Part shown: positions 33,187 to 42,010 of the stretch, in pieces
How the letters are laid out: each line of letters begins with the position of its first letter
How positions within the stretch are numbered: position 1 is the stretch's first letter
NCBI GenBank assembly: GCA_902478645.1
Contig: CABSLV010000016.1
Location: 1-47,412, forward strand
Reading direction: 5' to 3'
Length of the DNA stretch: 47,412 nt
Source of the DNA: an uncultured Flavobacteriales bacterium
Lineage (GTDB): Bacteria; Bacteroidota; Bacteroidia; Flavobacteriales; UBA1820
The notes under the pieces: generated by a model
Databases searched by the model: none
Seen by the model: the letters and a program-made list of their open reading frames with translations, nothing else
What the model was told of the DNA's origin: nothing
Translations under genes and position numbers: made by a program

Positions 33187-34452
33187 ATGGATACGCTTAT
33201 CAGAAAGGCCCTGATCGTGGACCCTACCAGTCCGTACAACGGACAGACGAAAGACCTGCTCCTCTCGGGTGAAACCATCCGGGAAATCGCCGACGATATT
33301 CCCCTGGAAGACCGGCAGTGGCGCATAGTGGATGAAAAAGGCCTGTGCGTATCTCCCGGTTGGATGGATACGGCCTGCCGTTTCGGCGAACCGCTGTACG
33401 AGGAGGCCGAAACGCTCGAAAGCGGTGCGCGTGCAGCCGCCCGAGGCGGATTTACCGCCGTGGCACTGGCCTCGCCCAAGAATTGCCCTACCGACAGCCG
33501 CCAGAAAGTGGAATTCTTTGTCGAGAAATCCGCCTCCCTGCCCGTGAACCTCTACCCGGTAGGAACCGCCACCCAGGCTGCCGAAGGAAAGGCCATGGCC
33601 GAGACCTACGACATGCTCTGCGGGGGAGCGGTCGCTTTCTGGGATGGACGCCCCATCGACAACAACCTGATCGAGCAGCTCGTGCTGCAGTACAACGGCG
33701 CGCTGGGAGCCTTGACCGTAACCACGCCCATGGATCGTTCGATCATGCACGTGGGAGTAGCCAACGAAGGACCGGTAGCCACCACGCTCGGCCTGCACGG
33801 GATCCCGGACATTGCCGAGGACATTGCCGTCTCGCGGGATATTTTCCTGGCCCAGTACACGGGTGCTCCGTTGCACATCGCCTGTGTAACGACCCCGGGC
33901 GCCGTCCGGATGATCCGGGAGGCGCGGAAAAAGGGCGTGGACGTCTCGTGCAGCGTAACGCCCCATCATCTGCTCTTGGACGACAGCTGCCTGCAGGATT
34001 TCGATACCCGCTACAAAGTACTTCCGCCCTTGCGCACGCGTACCCACATCGCGGCACTGGTACGGGCGGTGAAGGACGGCACGGTGTGCTGCATCGCTTC
34101 CGACCATACCCCGGTGGACATCGAGGACAAGAAATGCGAATACCAGCGGGCGGCCTACGGGACCATTGGTCTGCAAACGGCTTTCGGCGCCGCTTGGAAG
34201 GCACTCCACGACCATATTTCCCTGGAGCGGATGGTCGAACTGATGAGCATCGGTCCGCGCCGTCGTTTCGGGGTGGAGGTGCCCAGCATCGTTCCCGGCG
34301 GAGTGGCCGAGATGACGCTTTTCGACCCCTCGGCCCGTTGGACCTTTACCAAGGACATGATCGAATCCCGGGCGAAAAACTCGGCGATGATCGGCTGCGA
34401 ACTTTTGGGCGAGGTCTTTGCGGTGTACGTGAAGGGTCATCTGACCGTGTGA
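33187..34452 (+). CDS. Dihydroorotase-like protein with lost metal ligands
   Basis: A 421-residue amidohydrolase-fold protein of the PyrC/TIGR00857 type: SPGWMD, NEGPVATTLGLHGIPDIAED, SVTPHHLLL, KVLPPLRT and ASDHTP are clear matches. The metal-binding HxH, expected at residues 63 and 65, is Ala63-Cys64-Arg65, and the His expected in LHIAHVST is Cys233. His260/His261 and Asp306 remain. It therefore looks non-catalytic, like the pseudo-dihydroorotase that supports aspartate carbamoyltransferase in Pseudomonas; a partner role with PyrB is inference. Related Bacteroidetes proteins seem to share part of these changes. The start at ATG 33187 is set by homology; aroA follows after 51 bp. Confidence 0.83.
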   Translation: MDTLIRKALIVDPTSPYNGQTKDLLLSGETIREIADDIPLEDRQWRIVDEKGLCVSPGWMDTACRFGEPLYEEAETLESGARAAARGGFTAVALASPKNCPTDSRQKVEFFVEKSASLPVNLYPVGTATQAAEGKAMAETYDMLCGGAVAFWDGRPIDNNLIEQLVLQYNGALGALTVTTPMDRSIMHVGVANEGPVATTLGLHGIPDIAEDIAVSRDIFLAQYTGAPLHIACVTTPGAVRMIREARKKGVDVSCSVTPHHLLLDDSCLQDFDTRYKVLPPLRTRTHIAALVRAVKDGTVCCIASDHTPVDIEDKKCEYQRAAYGTIGLQTAFGAAWKALHDHISLERMVELMSIGPRRRFGVEVPSIVPGGVAEMTLFDPSARWTFTKDMIESRAKNSAMIGCELLGEVFAVYVKGHLTV

Positions 34453-34503
34453 GGACTTAATCCGGTCGTTTTTTCTACCCGGAGCAAAATAAACATACGC
34501 GCG

Positions 34504-35754
34504 ATGGATCAGCCGGTTTCCTTTATCAGTTTTCCGGCCGGGGTGCTCGACACTCCGGACAGAATCCGTTTGTCCGGTTCCAAAAGCCAGTCGAACCGTC
34601 TGCTGCTTTTGCAGGCGGCCATGGGCGGGGCTTTTTCCATCGACAATCTTTCCGACTCGGACGACACCCGTGCCATGCGCCGGGTGCTGGAAGACCCCTC
34701 TTCGGTGCTCGATGTGGGGCATGCGGGGACAGCCATGCGTTTCGGGACGGCTTATCTGGCTTCCTGTCCCGGGCGGGAGGTAGTGCTGACCGGTTCGGGG
34801 AGAATGAAGGAACGCCCCATTGCCCCGCTGGTGGATGCCTTGCGCCGCTTGGGAGCCGGGATCGACTATCTGGAGCGGGAGGGCTGCCCGCCGCTTCGCA
34901 TCCGGGGACGCGAGTTGCCCGGCGGGGAGTGCCGGATAGACAGCACGGTGTCCAGTCAGTTCATTACCGCGCTGATGCTGATGGCTCCGTTTTGGCGTCA
35001 GGGATTGCATTTGCACCTGGATGGGCAGAGCGTTTCGCGGCCTTATATCGAACTGACGGCTTCGGTGCTGCGTTCGGTGGGACTGGACTGCCGGGTCGGA
35101 GAGCAGGATGTTATCGTCCCGCCGGCCAAGGGCTGCGCGGTAGATCGGGTTCTGGTGGAGTCCGACTGGAGTTCGGCTTCGTATTTTTACGCCCTTTCAG
35201 CCGTAGCGCGTCGAGGGTTTGAACTGTCTTCGTTCCTGCCCGAGAGCCCGCAGGGCGACAGCCGTCTGGTCGGGATATTCCGGGAGGTGTTCGGCGTGGA
35301 ATCCGTCTTTTCTCCCGGGGGCGTCCTTCGTCTGGTGCCTCGGGAAGGTTACTCGGCCCCGGAGTACTGCCAACTCGACATGGGCGATACGCCCGATGTG
35401 GCCCAGAGCGTGGCGGTGGTGATGGCCGCCTTGAAGATAAAGGGTCGCCTGACGGGGCTGGGGACCTTGCGGGTCAAGGAAACCGACCGGATCGCAGCGC
35501 TACAGACCGAACTGGCCAAATTCGGCGTGGGGTGTTCCGCTACCCGGGACAGCCTGACCATCGAGACGTTTTCGCCACGTTCCCGTGAGATATGTCTGGA
35601 GACCTACCAGGACCACCGCATGGCGATGGCTTTCGTGCCGTTGGCCTTGGAGGACGGTTTTTCGGTGCGCTGCCCGCAGGTGGTTACCAAGTCCTACCCC
35701 CGTTTCTGGGAGGACATGGCTTCGGTAGGCCTGCTCTGCCGGGAGGTGCGGTAG
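34504..35754 (+). CDS. aroA: 3-phosphoshikimate 1-carboxyvinyltransferase (EPSP synthase)
   Basis: Shikimate-pathway enzyme that joins PEP to shikimate-3-phosphate. In its 416 residues, SGSKSQSNRLLLL holds the substrate Lys, GHAGTAMRF stands for the usual GNAGTAMR, and RMKERPI, SSQFITALML, KETDRI and TYQDHRMAMAF are intact. Both inverse alpha-beta domains are complete. It is likely co-transcribed with the pyrC-like gene upstream. Confidence 0.95.
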   Translation: MDQPVSFISFPAGVLDTPDRIRLSGSKSQSNRLLLLQAAMGGAFSIDNLSDSDDTRAMRRVLEDPSSVLDVGHAGTAMRFGTAYLASCPGREVVLTGSGRMKERPIAPLVDALRRLGAGIDYLEREGCPPLRIRGRELPGGECRIDSTVSSQFITALMLMAPFWRQGLHLHLDGQSVSRPYIELTASVLRSVGLDCRVGEQDVIVPPAKGCAVDRVLVESDWSSASYFYALSAVARRGFELSSFLPESPQGDSRLVGIFREVFGVESVFSPGGVLRLVPREGYSAPEYCQLDMGDTPDVAQSVAVVMAALKIKGRLTGLGTLRVKETDRIAALQTELAKFGVGCSATRDSLTIETFSPRSREICLETYQDHRMAMAFVPLALEDGFSVRCPQVVTKSYPRFWEDMASVGLLCREVR

Positions 35755-35960
35755 CGCGGTTTCTCCCCTTTCTCCATCCGGGTGAAGCCGTTCCGGGGGA
35801 GGCAGTCGGAAAAAGTTCGAGGGGGCGGGGAGAGCAGCGAGAAAGATAGGGAGGAGAGCAGATCGGGGAGAGATCGAAAGGATGGGGGAAAGGAAAAGAA
35901 ATCCGTGCACCCATGGAGGAAGGGCGCACGGGGAAAGGCAAATAGAATTTTATCATCCGA
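35755..35960. other. Purine-rich intergenic tract
   Basis: The 206-bp gap between aroA and the GH3 gene has a markedly G/A-rich plus strand over about 35795-35900, then an imperfect hairpin (CCGTGC...GCACGG, about 35901-35931). There is no matching -7 box. Confidence 0.6.
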
Positions 35961-38894
35961 ATGAAAAACAGTTTGTGGTTGCTCCTGGCCATTTTGGTCG
36001 GGAATGTCGGGCTTTTGGCTCAACCGGCCGGCCGTTTTACTTACCAGGGATTGTCCGCAGCGGATCGCCAGCGGGTGGACTCGCTTTGTCGGGTGATGAG
36101 CCTGGAGGAAAAAGTAGGGCAGATGTTCGTCCCGGCGGTATTTCTCCAAACCCCTGCGCAGGTATCCCGGGCGCTGTACCTGATCGATAGCTGCCGTGTG
36201 GGCGGAGTGTCGCTGTATCGCAACGATCCCGAGGCGGTGTTGGATTTCCTTGCGCAGGCGCAGCAGCACAGCAGGCGGGTGCCGCTTCTGCCCGCCATGA
36301 CCTTGGAACGCGGGCTGGCCATGCGTTTGGACGGCACCTTCGGGTATCCCTGGCCGCTGACCATGGGGGCGCTCGGGAACGATACGCTGGTGTATCGGGT
36401 GGGTCGGCACATCGGGGAGGCCTGCCGACAGATGGGAATCTATGCCAATTTCGCCCCTTCGGCCGATGTGAATACGGAGCCGGAAAACCCGATCATCGGC
36501 GTGCGTTCCTTCGGGGAAGATCCGCATCGGATGGCGGGCAAGGTCGCAGCCTTTGTCCGGGGGATGCAGGATGCGGGGGTGCTGGCTTCGGTCAAGCATT
36601 TCCCGGGGCACGGAGCCACCCGTACCGACAGCCATAAGGAATTGCCGGTGCTGCCTTTTTCGGCCCGCCGTCTGGAGGAGGTCGAACTGCACCCCTTTGA
36701 AAAAGCTTGCCGGAGCGGGGTGGCGAGCGTAATGACCGGACATCTCTACGTGCCGGCCTTCGACAGTGTGGGTGAGCGTCCCTCGAGCCTTTCCGAGCGC
36801 ATCGTCGGGGGAATCCTCCGCCGGGCGTGGAACTATCAGGGCTTGGTGATCACCGATGCCCTCAACATGCGGGGCGTGTCCGGCCGCTACGGTTGCGGGG
36901 AGGCCGAGATCGAAGCGATCCTGGCCGGAAACGACCTGCTGCTGTATTCCGAAGATACGGAGACGGCTTACCGGGCGGTACTTGCTGCGGTCAAGCAGGG
37001 GCGGATCTCCCGGGAGCGGATCGAGCAAAGTGTGCGGCGCATCCTGGCTGCCAAATGCGCGGCGGGGCTCCTGGAGGGAGTGCCTCCCCGGGCGGACTCG
37101 CTCGCCCTGCGGGTGGCTCGGGGTACCGAGAGGGATTCGGCGCTTTGTCTGGATGTGATGGAACGGGCCGTAACCTTGCTGCACAACCGGGAACATGCGC
37201 TGCCGTTGGCCGATGCGGTCGATACGGTGTGCTACCTCCCCCTGGGTGCGGGTGAAAGCGGGGATATGGTGCGCTACATGGGGCTTTATGCGCCGGTAAA
37301 GGTGTTGGATCGAAAGGCATCGGCCGCACGGATCCTGGAGCAGAGCCAGGGGCGCACCTTGGTGGTAGGGTATCATGGCGGCTCTCCGGCAGCTTTTACG
37401 CCCGGCAAGGTCGAGGAGCGGGATCGGGCGCTTCTGGATTCGCTCGCAGCAGCGCCGGGCGCGGTGCTGGTATGGCTGGACAATCCCTATGCACTGTTGC
37501 AACTGGAGGGGTGGAAACGCTATCCGGCGGCGGTGCTGGCGTATGAAAATCTGTGGGCGGCCAATCTGGCGGCGGCCGAGGTGTTGCACGGGGCGGTGGC
37601 TCCCAAGGGGAAGTTGCCGGTGAGCCTGGGCGAAGGATACCCTCGGGGTACGGGCGAGACCTTCCGTCCGCTGGGACGTTTGAAGTTCGGTTTTCCGTCT
37701 CAGGAAGGGATCGATCCGGAGAAACTGGGTGTCGTGGACAGCCTTCTGGCCGACATCGTGGCGACGGGCTCGGCACCCGGGGGAAGGTTGGTGGTGGCCC
37801 GGGGCGGCCGGGTGGTGATCGACCGTTGTTTCGGGACGACGATGTACGGTGATACGCTCTCGCGGGCGGTAACTCCGGGTACGGTGTACGATTTGGCTTC
37901 GGTCACGAAGGTGTCGGCGACCCTGCCGCTGATCATGCAGTTGTACGACCGGGGGAAGATCCATTTTTCCTCGCGTCTGGAAGACATGGTGCCGGCCTAC
38001 CGGGGATCGAACAAGGGAAAAGTCCTGCTCAAGGAACTGCTGGCGCACAACGGGGGACTTCCGGCGGGGCTTCCTTTTTATTCCTATACGCTGGACAAGA
38101 ACACGAAGGAACCCAGCGAATTTTTCTATGCCGATGCGCCGAGCCCGGAGTATCCCCTCGAAGTGGCCGAAGGGCTCTACATGCGTGCCTCGTATCCCGA
38201 TACGGTGACGGCCCGCCTGCGCAAATGCGCTTTGCGTCCCAAGAGAATGGTGTACAGCGATTTGGATTTTTACCTGCTGCGGGAGGTGGTGGACCGATAC
38301 TATCCCGAGGGCATCGAGCAGGCGGCGCTGGGGCAGGTGTTCCGTCCGTTGGGGGCGCTAACGATGGGATTCCGCCCGCTTTTGCGCATGCCTGCCGACA
38401 GCATTGCTCCTTCGGCCAACGATACCTTGTTCCGCCGGCAGTTGTTGCGGGGATACGTTCACGATAGCGGGGCGGCGCTACTGGGTGGCGTATCGGGGCA
38501 TGCGGGCAATTTCTCCTCGGCGTACGATCTGGCCAAGTACGGGCAGATGCTCCTGCAGAAGGGTTATTACGGGGGGTATCGGTTCTTTTCCGAACAGACG
38601 GTCGATCGTTTTACGCGTTATGCCTATGCGACGGCGTCCAACAGTCGTTCGGCTGGTTTTGTGAAAAAGGCCATCGGGGCGGCACCGGATCATTTCGATG
38701 CGTGCGTTTCCTCGCAGGCGTATTGGCATACGGGTTTTACGGGGACGATGCTGCTGGTGGAACCGGAGCAAGACCTGGTGTACGTGCTGCTGACCAACCG
38801 GACGTACGGCGAGAAGAAGGCCAACGCTTTTTCCGATGGGGGGTATCGTTTCGGGATTCTGGAGGCGATCCTCGGGGCCATCGACGGGAAATAA
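35961..38894 (+). CDS. NagZ-like GH3 glycosidase fused to a beta-lactamase-type serine hydrolase
   Basis: A 977-residue exported two-enzyme protein. A signal peptide (1-20) is followed by a GH3 catalytic domain with the NagZ-type motif KHFPGHG (212-218)-ATRT-DSH and the nucleophile Asp299 in VITDALNM, then a GH3 C-terminal domain (about 370-570). Residues about 590-977 form a class C beta-lactamase/DD-peptidase-like domain: Ser647-x-x-Lys650 in ASVTK, Tyr765-Ser-Asp and a HTGFTGT segment near the end. NagZ enzymes release GlcNAc from muropeptides, so a coupled role on peptidoglycan is plausible but inferred. Similar fusions occur in Bacteroidales. Confidence 0.9.
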   Translation: MKNSLWLLLAILVGNVGLLAQPAGRFTYQGLSAADRQRVDSLCRVMSLEEKVGQMFVPAVFLQTPAQVSRALYLIDSCRVGGVSLYRNDPEAVLDFLAQAQQHSRRVPLLPAMTLERGLAMRLDGTFGYPWPLTMGALGNDTLVYRVGRHIGEACRQMGIYANFAPSADVNTEPENPIIGVRSFGEDPHRMAGKVAAFVRGMQDAGVLASVKHFPGHGATRTDSHKELPVLPFSARRLEEVELHPFEKACRSGVASVMTGHLYVPAFDSVGERPSSLSERIVGGILRRAWNYQGLVITDALNMRGVSGRYGCGEAEIEAILAGNDLLLYSEDTETAYRAVLAAVKQGRISRERIEQSVRRILAAKCAAGLLEGVPPRADSLALRVARGTERDSALCLDVMERAVTLLHNREHALPLADAVDTVCYLPLGAGESGDMVRYMGLYAPVKVLDRKASAARILEQSQGRTLVVGYHGGSPAAFTPGKVEERDRALLDSLAAAPGAVLVWLDNPYALLQLEGWKRYPAAVLAYENLWAANLAAAEVLHGAVAPKGKLPVSLGEGYPRGTGETFRPLGRLKFGFPSQEGIDPEKLGVVDSLLADIVATGSAPGGRLVVARGGRVVIDRCFGTTMYGDTLSRAVTPGTVYDLASVTKVSATLPLIMQLYDRGKIHFSSRLEDMVPAYRGSNKGKVLLKELLAHNGGLPAGLPFYSYTLDKNTKEPSEFFYADAPSPEYPLEVAEGLYMRASYPDTVTARLRKCALRPKRMVYSDLDFYLLREVVDRYYPEGIEQAALGQVFRPLGALTMGFRPLLRMPADSIAPSANDTLFRRQLLRGYVHDSGAALLGGVSGHAGNFSSAYDLAKYGQMLLQKGYYGGYRFFSEQTVDRFTRYAYATASNSRSAGFVKKAIGAAPDHFDACVSSQAYWHTGFTGTMLLVEPEQDLVYVLLTNRTYGEKKANAFSDGGYRFGILEAILGAIDGK

Positions 38895-38898
38895 GGCG

Positions 38899-38965
38899 GG
38901 CAGTCGTTCAAAAGCAAAGGGTTGCGCCCCGTCGGGGCGCAACCCTTTGCTTTTGAACGACTGCC
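38899..38965. terminator. Long perfect hairpin between convergent genes (no CAAGCG motif)
   Basis: A 32-bp perfect stem (38899-38930 with 38934-38965) and 3-nt loop. It has the same architecture and position as the CAAGCG family but a different sequence, and no T-tract. Confidence 0.85.
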
Positions 38966-38992
38966 TTGCTCTCCGGCAGGAGCGGTCCGGGA

Positions 38993-40018
38993 TTATTTTA
39001 CTTCCCAGGTTTCTCCCTGAAGGATGAGTTCGGTCAGGTTGTGGTCTTTCTTCTTGGCAGCGACCTCTTCCAACTGGTGTTCGACTTCATGGTCGTAGGT
39101 CGGAGCTTCGGCATTGCGGATGATACCCAGAGCCACCGGAAGGGTGCTCTCGGGAGTGCAACCCATCATGGCCAGCATGAAGTGGAGGGTGTTGTCGCGC
39201 GTGGTAGCGTCATGCACCAGCACGTCGTCCAGCGTGTATCCGTCCTGGCCGATGGTTACGGCCTTGAGCGTCAGACCGTCGAGCACGATGCCCTTGTCGC
39301 GGTTGGTACCGAAGATCATCTTTTCACCTTGTACCAGGGTGATGGTCCGGTCGGCCCGAACCGCTTTGTCCGTGATGCAGGTGTGGATACCGTCGTTGAA
39401 GATGACGCAGTTTTGCAGCACTTCAACGACTGCAGCACCGCGGTGACGGGCGGCAGCGACCATGGCGTCCTTGGTTAGGTTCATTTCCACGTCGAGCGAA
39501 CGGGCAAAGAAGTTGCCCCGTGCGCCCAAGGTAAGTTCGGCCGGGATAAAGGGATCTTCCACCGTTCCGTAGGGCGAGGATTTCGAGACGAATCCGCGTG
39601 CCGAGGTGGGGGAGTACTGTCCCTTGGTCAGACCGTAGATCTTGTTGTTGAGCAGGATGACGTTGATGTCCACGTTGCGGCGCACCGAGTGGATGAAGTG
39701 GTTGCCTCCGATGGCCATGCAGTCGCCGTCGCCGGTGATCTGCCATACGGACAAGTGGGGGTTGGCTACTTTTACACCCGTGGCGATGGCGGCTCCGCGC
39801 CCGTGGATGGTGTGGAAGCCGTAAGTGCCCATGTAGTAGGGCAGACGGGACGAGCAACCGATACCGGAGATTACGGCCGTATCCTTGGGAGCGATGCCCA
39901 GTTCGGCCATCGCTTTCTGAAGGGTGTTGACCACCGCATGGTCGCCGCAGCCCGGGCACCAGCGTACGTATTGGTCGCTTTTGAAGTCTTTAGCGGTATA
40001 TTGATGATTTTCGCACAT
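38993..40018 (-). CDS. korB: 2-oxoacid:ferredoxin oxidoreductase, beta subunit
   Basis: TPP-binding subunit of an oxygen-sensitive enzyme that makes acyl-CoA from 2-oxoacids (probably 2-oxoglutarate) with reduction of ferredoxin. In its 341 residues WCPGCGDH contributes cluster cysteines, and the TPP motif runs GDGDCMAIGG to LLNNKIYGLTKGQYSPTS. The ATG at 40018 follows the korA stop by 4 bp. Substrate preference (2-oxoglutarate rather than pyruvate) is inferred from the two-subunit layout. Confidence 0.93.
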   Translation of the reverse strand: MCENHQYTAKDFKSDQYVRWCPGCGDHAVVNTLQKAMAELGIAPKDTAVISGIGCSSRLPYYMGTYGFHTIHGRGAAIATGVKVANPHLSVWQITGDGDCMAIGGNHFIHSVRRNVDINVILLNNKIYGLTKGQYSPTSARGFVSKSSPYGTVEDPFIPAELTLGARGNFFARSLDVEMNLTKDAMVAAARHRGAAVVEVLQNCVIFNDGIHTCITDKAVRADRTITLVQGEKMIFGTNRDKGIVLDGLTLKAVTIGQDGYTLDDVLVHDATTRDNTLHFMLAMMGCTPESTLPVALGIIRNAEAPTYDHEVEHQLEEVAAKKKDHNLTELILQGETWEVK

Positions 40019-40022
40019 GGTC

Positions 40023-41879
40023 TTATTTCTCCAGCAGTTTAGTGAAACATTCGGTGAGTTCCTCAACCTTGAACGGCTGACCCTGTACCTTGTTGTACTT
40101 TTCGAGGTGGTTCAGCCCGTCGATCTTCATGCGCAGGTATCCGGCCAACTGACCGTCGTTGAGTTCGCACACCACGATCTTTTTGTATTTCTTGAGCACT
40201 TCCTCGGTGTTCTTGGGCAGGGGATTGAGGTAGCTGAAATGCGCCAGGGCCACTTTCTTGCCGGCGCGGTTCATCTCGTTGACAGCCTCCATCATGTGCC
40301 CGAAGGTACCGCCCCAGGATACGGCCAGCAGGTCGGCCGAAGGATCGCCCAGCACCTGAAGGTCGGGTACGTCGGCTACCACGTTCTGGATCTTGGCTTT
40401 GCGGGCATCGACCATCTTCTGATGGTTGATCGGATCGGTCGAAATGGCTGAAGTGGTGTAGTCTTTTTCCAGACCGCCCAAACGGTGCATGAAGCCTTCC
40501 ATGCCCGGAACAGCCCAGTAGCGCACCATCGTCTTTTCATCGCGCAGGTAAGGTTTCCAGCCTTTTTCCAGCATCTCCGGACGAACGTAGTTCGGGCGGA
40601 TCTCCGGATATTCAGCCAGGTTCGGCACGCGCCATGCGGAGGAGCCGTTGGCAATGAACGCGTCGGTGAGCAGGATGACAGGCGTCATGTGTTCCAGAGC
40701 GATCTTGGCGGCTTTGTAGGCCATCTCGAAGCAGTCGGTCGGAGTAGCGGCAGCCACTACCACGACGGGCGATTCACCGTTGCGGCCGAAGAGTGCCTGC
40801 AACAGGTCGGTCTGCTCGCTCTTGGTGGGAAGACCGGTGGAAGGACCACCACGCTGTACGTCCACGATGACCAGCGGCAGTTCGGCCATTACAGCCAGGC
40901 CGATGGCTTCGCTCTTGAGCGCCAAACCAGGACCCGAGGTGCTGGTAGCTGCCAAGTTGCCGGCAAAGGAGGCTCCGATTGCGGTGCAGATGCCGGCAAT
41001 TTCGTCTTCGGCTTGTACGGTCTTGACGTTAAGTTCTTTCAGTTTGGCCAATTCGTGCAGGATGTCCGTGGCCGGGGTGATGGGGTAACTACCCAGGAAG
41101 AGCGGCAAGTGGGCTTTCTCGGAGGCGGCTACCAAACCGTAGGCTGTAGCCTTGTTGCCGTTAATGTCGGTGTAGGTGCCCGGCTGGCTGGCGTGGCCTT
41201 CGATGCGGAAGGTAGATACCGAGGCGTGGATGTTGTTGCCGTAGTTGTATCCGTCGGTCAGCACCTTGATGTTGGCCTCCAGTACGCTGGGCTTTTTGCC
41301 GAATTTGTTTTGCAGCATCAGGATGGCGCGTTCCAGCGGCCGGTCGAACAACCAGCAGATCAGACCCAGGGCAAACATGTTTTTGCTCTTCATGGCAGCC
41401 TTGGCATCCAGACCGGTGCCTTCCACGGCGTGCTTGACCATTGAGGTCATGGGTACGGGTACCTGCTGTACCGATCCCAGACCGAGTTCGGCGAAGGGGT
41501 CGGTGGTGGTAAAGAGGGCTTTTTCCAAGTCACTCTTCAGGAACGAATCCGTGTCGAAGATCACCACGGCGTTCTTCTTGATGTTTTTGACGTTGACCTT
41601 CAAGGCGGCGGGGTTCATGGCCACCAGAACGTCGGCCTTGTCTCCGGGGGTGTACACTCCTTCGGCGCCCAGGTGTACCTGGAAGCCCGATACGCCGCTC
41701 AGGGTACCTTTGGGGGCGCGCACCTCGGCCGGATAGTCCGGGAAGGTGGAGATGCTGTTCCCGATGAAAGCCGAGAGGTTGGAGAACATGTTGCCTACCA
41801 ACTGCATGCCGTCGCCCGAGTCGCCGGAAAAGCGGATGACCACTTGTTCCAGTTCTTTGACTTTGGTTGTTTCTAACAT
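40023..41879 (-). CDS. korA: 2-oxoacid:ferredoxin oxidoreductase, fused gamma-alpha subunit
   Basis: Partner of KorB. In the 618-residue chain the gamma-type domain comes first (IRFSGDSGDGMQLVGNMFS, residues about 10-190). The alpha-type pyrimidine/transketolase region follows (GSYPITPATDILHELAKL, EDEIAGICTAIGASFAG, STSGPGLALKSEAIGLAVMA, DVQRGGPSTGLPTKSEQTDL) and a C-terminal domain ends the chain. The start at ATG 41879 gives MLETTKVKELEQV. No ferredoxin gene is adjacent, and no TAnnTTTG box is visible in the 131 bp upstream, which instead hold a GCCCC-GAA-GGGGC hairpin. Confidence 0.94.
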   Translation of the reverse strand: MLETTKVKELEQVVIRFSGDSGDGMQLVGNMFSNLSAFIGNSISTFPDYPAEVRAPKGTLSGVSGFQVHLGAEGVYTPGDKADVLVAMNPAALKVNVKNIKKNAVVIFDTDSFLKSDLEKALFTTTDPFAELGLGSVQQVPVPMTSMVKHAVEGTGLDAKAAMKSKNMFALGLICWLFDRPLERAILMLQNKFGKKPSVLEANIKVLTDGYNYGNNIHASVSTFRIEGHASQPGTYTDINGNKATAYGLVAASEKAHLPLFLGSYPITPATDILHELAKLKELNVKTVQAEDEIAGICTAIGASFAGNLAATSTSGPGLALKSEAIGLAVMAELPLVIVDVQRGGPSTGLPTKSEQTDLLQALFGRNGESPVVVVAAATPTDCFEMAYKAAKIALEHMTPVILLTDAFIANGSSAWRVPNLAEYPEIRPNYVRPEMLEKGWKPYLRDEKTMVRYWAVPGMEGFMHRLGGLEKDYTTSAISTDPINHQKMVDARKAKIQNVVADVPDLQVLGDPSADLLAVSWGGTFGHMMEAVNEMNRAGKKVALAHFSYLNPLPKNTEEVLKKYKKIVVCELNDGQLAGYLRMKIDGLNHLEKYNKVQGQPFKVEELTECFTKLLEK

Positions 41880-42010
41880 AGAAAAAATCGTTTTATTTCG
41901 CCCCGAAGGGGCTGTTTGCGTGTGTTTTGTTTTTTCGATCCCGCACGGGAAAACTCCGTGCAAACGGAGGCAAATAAACGAAAAAAAAGCCGGGGTTCAA
42001 AGCAAAAACC

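Noticed and set aside
31834..35016. A 1060-codon open frame on the minus strand
   Set aside because: It crosses several well-supported plus-strand genes and an intergenic hairpin, and its translation is low-complexity Arg/His/Gly-rich sequence without domains.
35694..38048. A 784-codon open frame on the minus strand
   Set aside because: It is antisense to aroA and the GH3 fusion and has no similarity to known domains.
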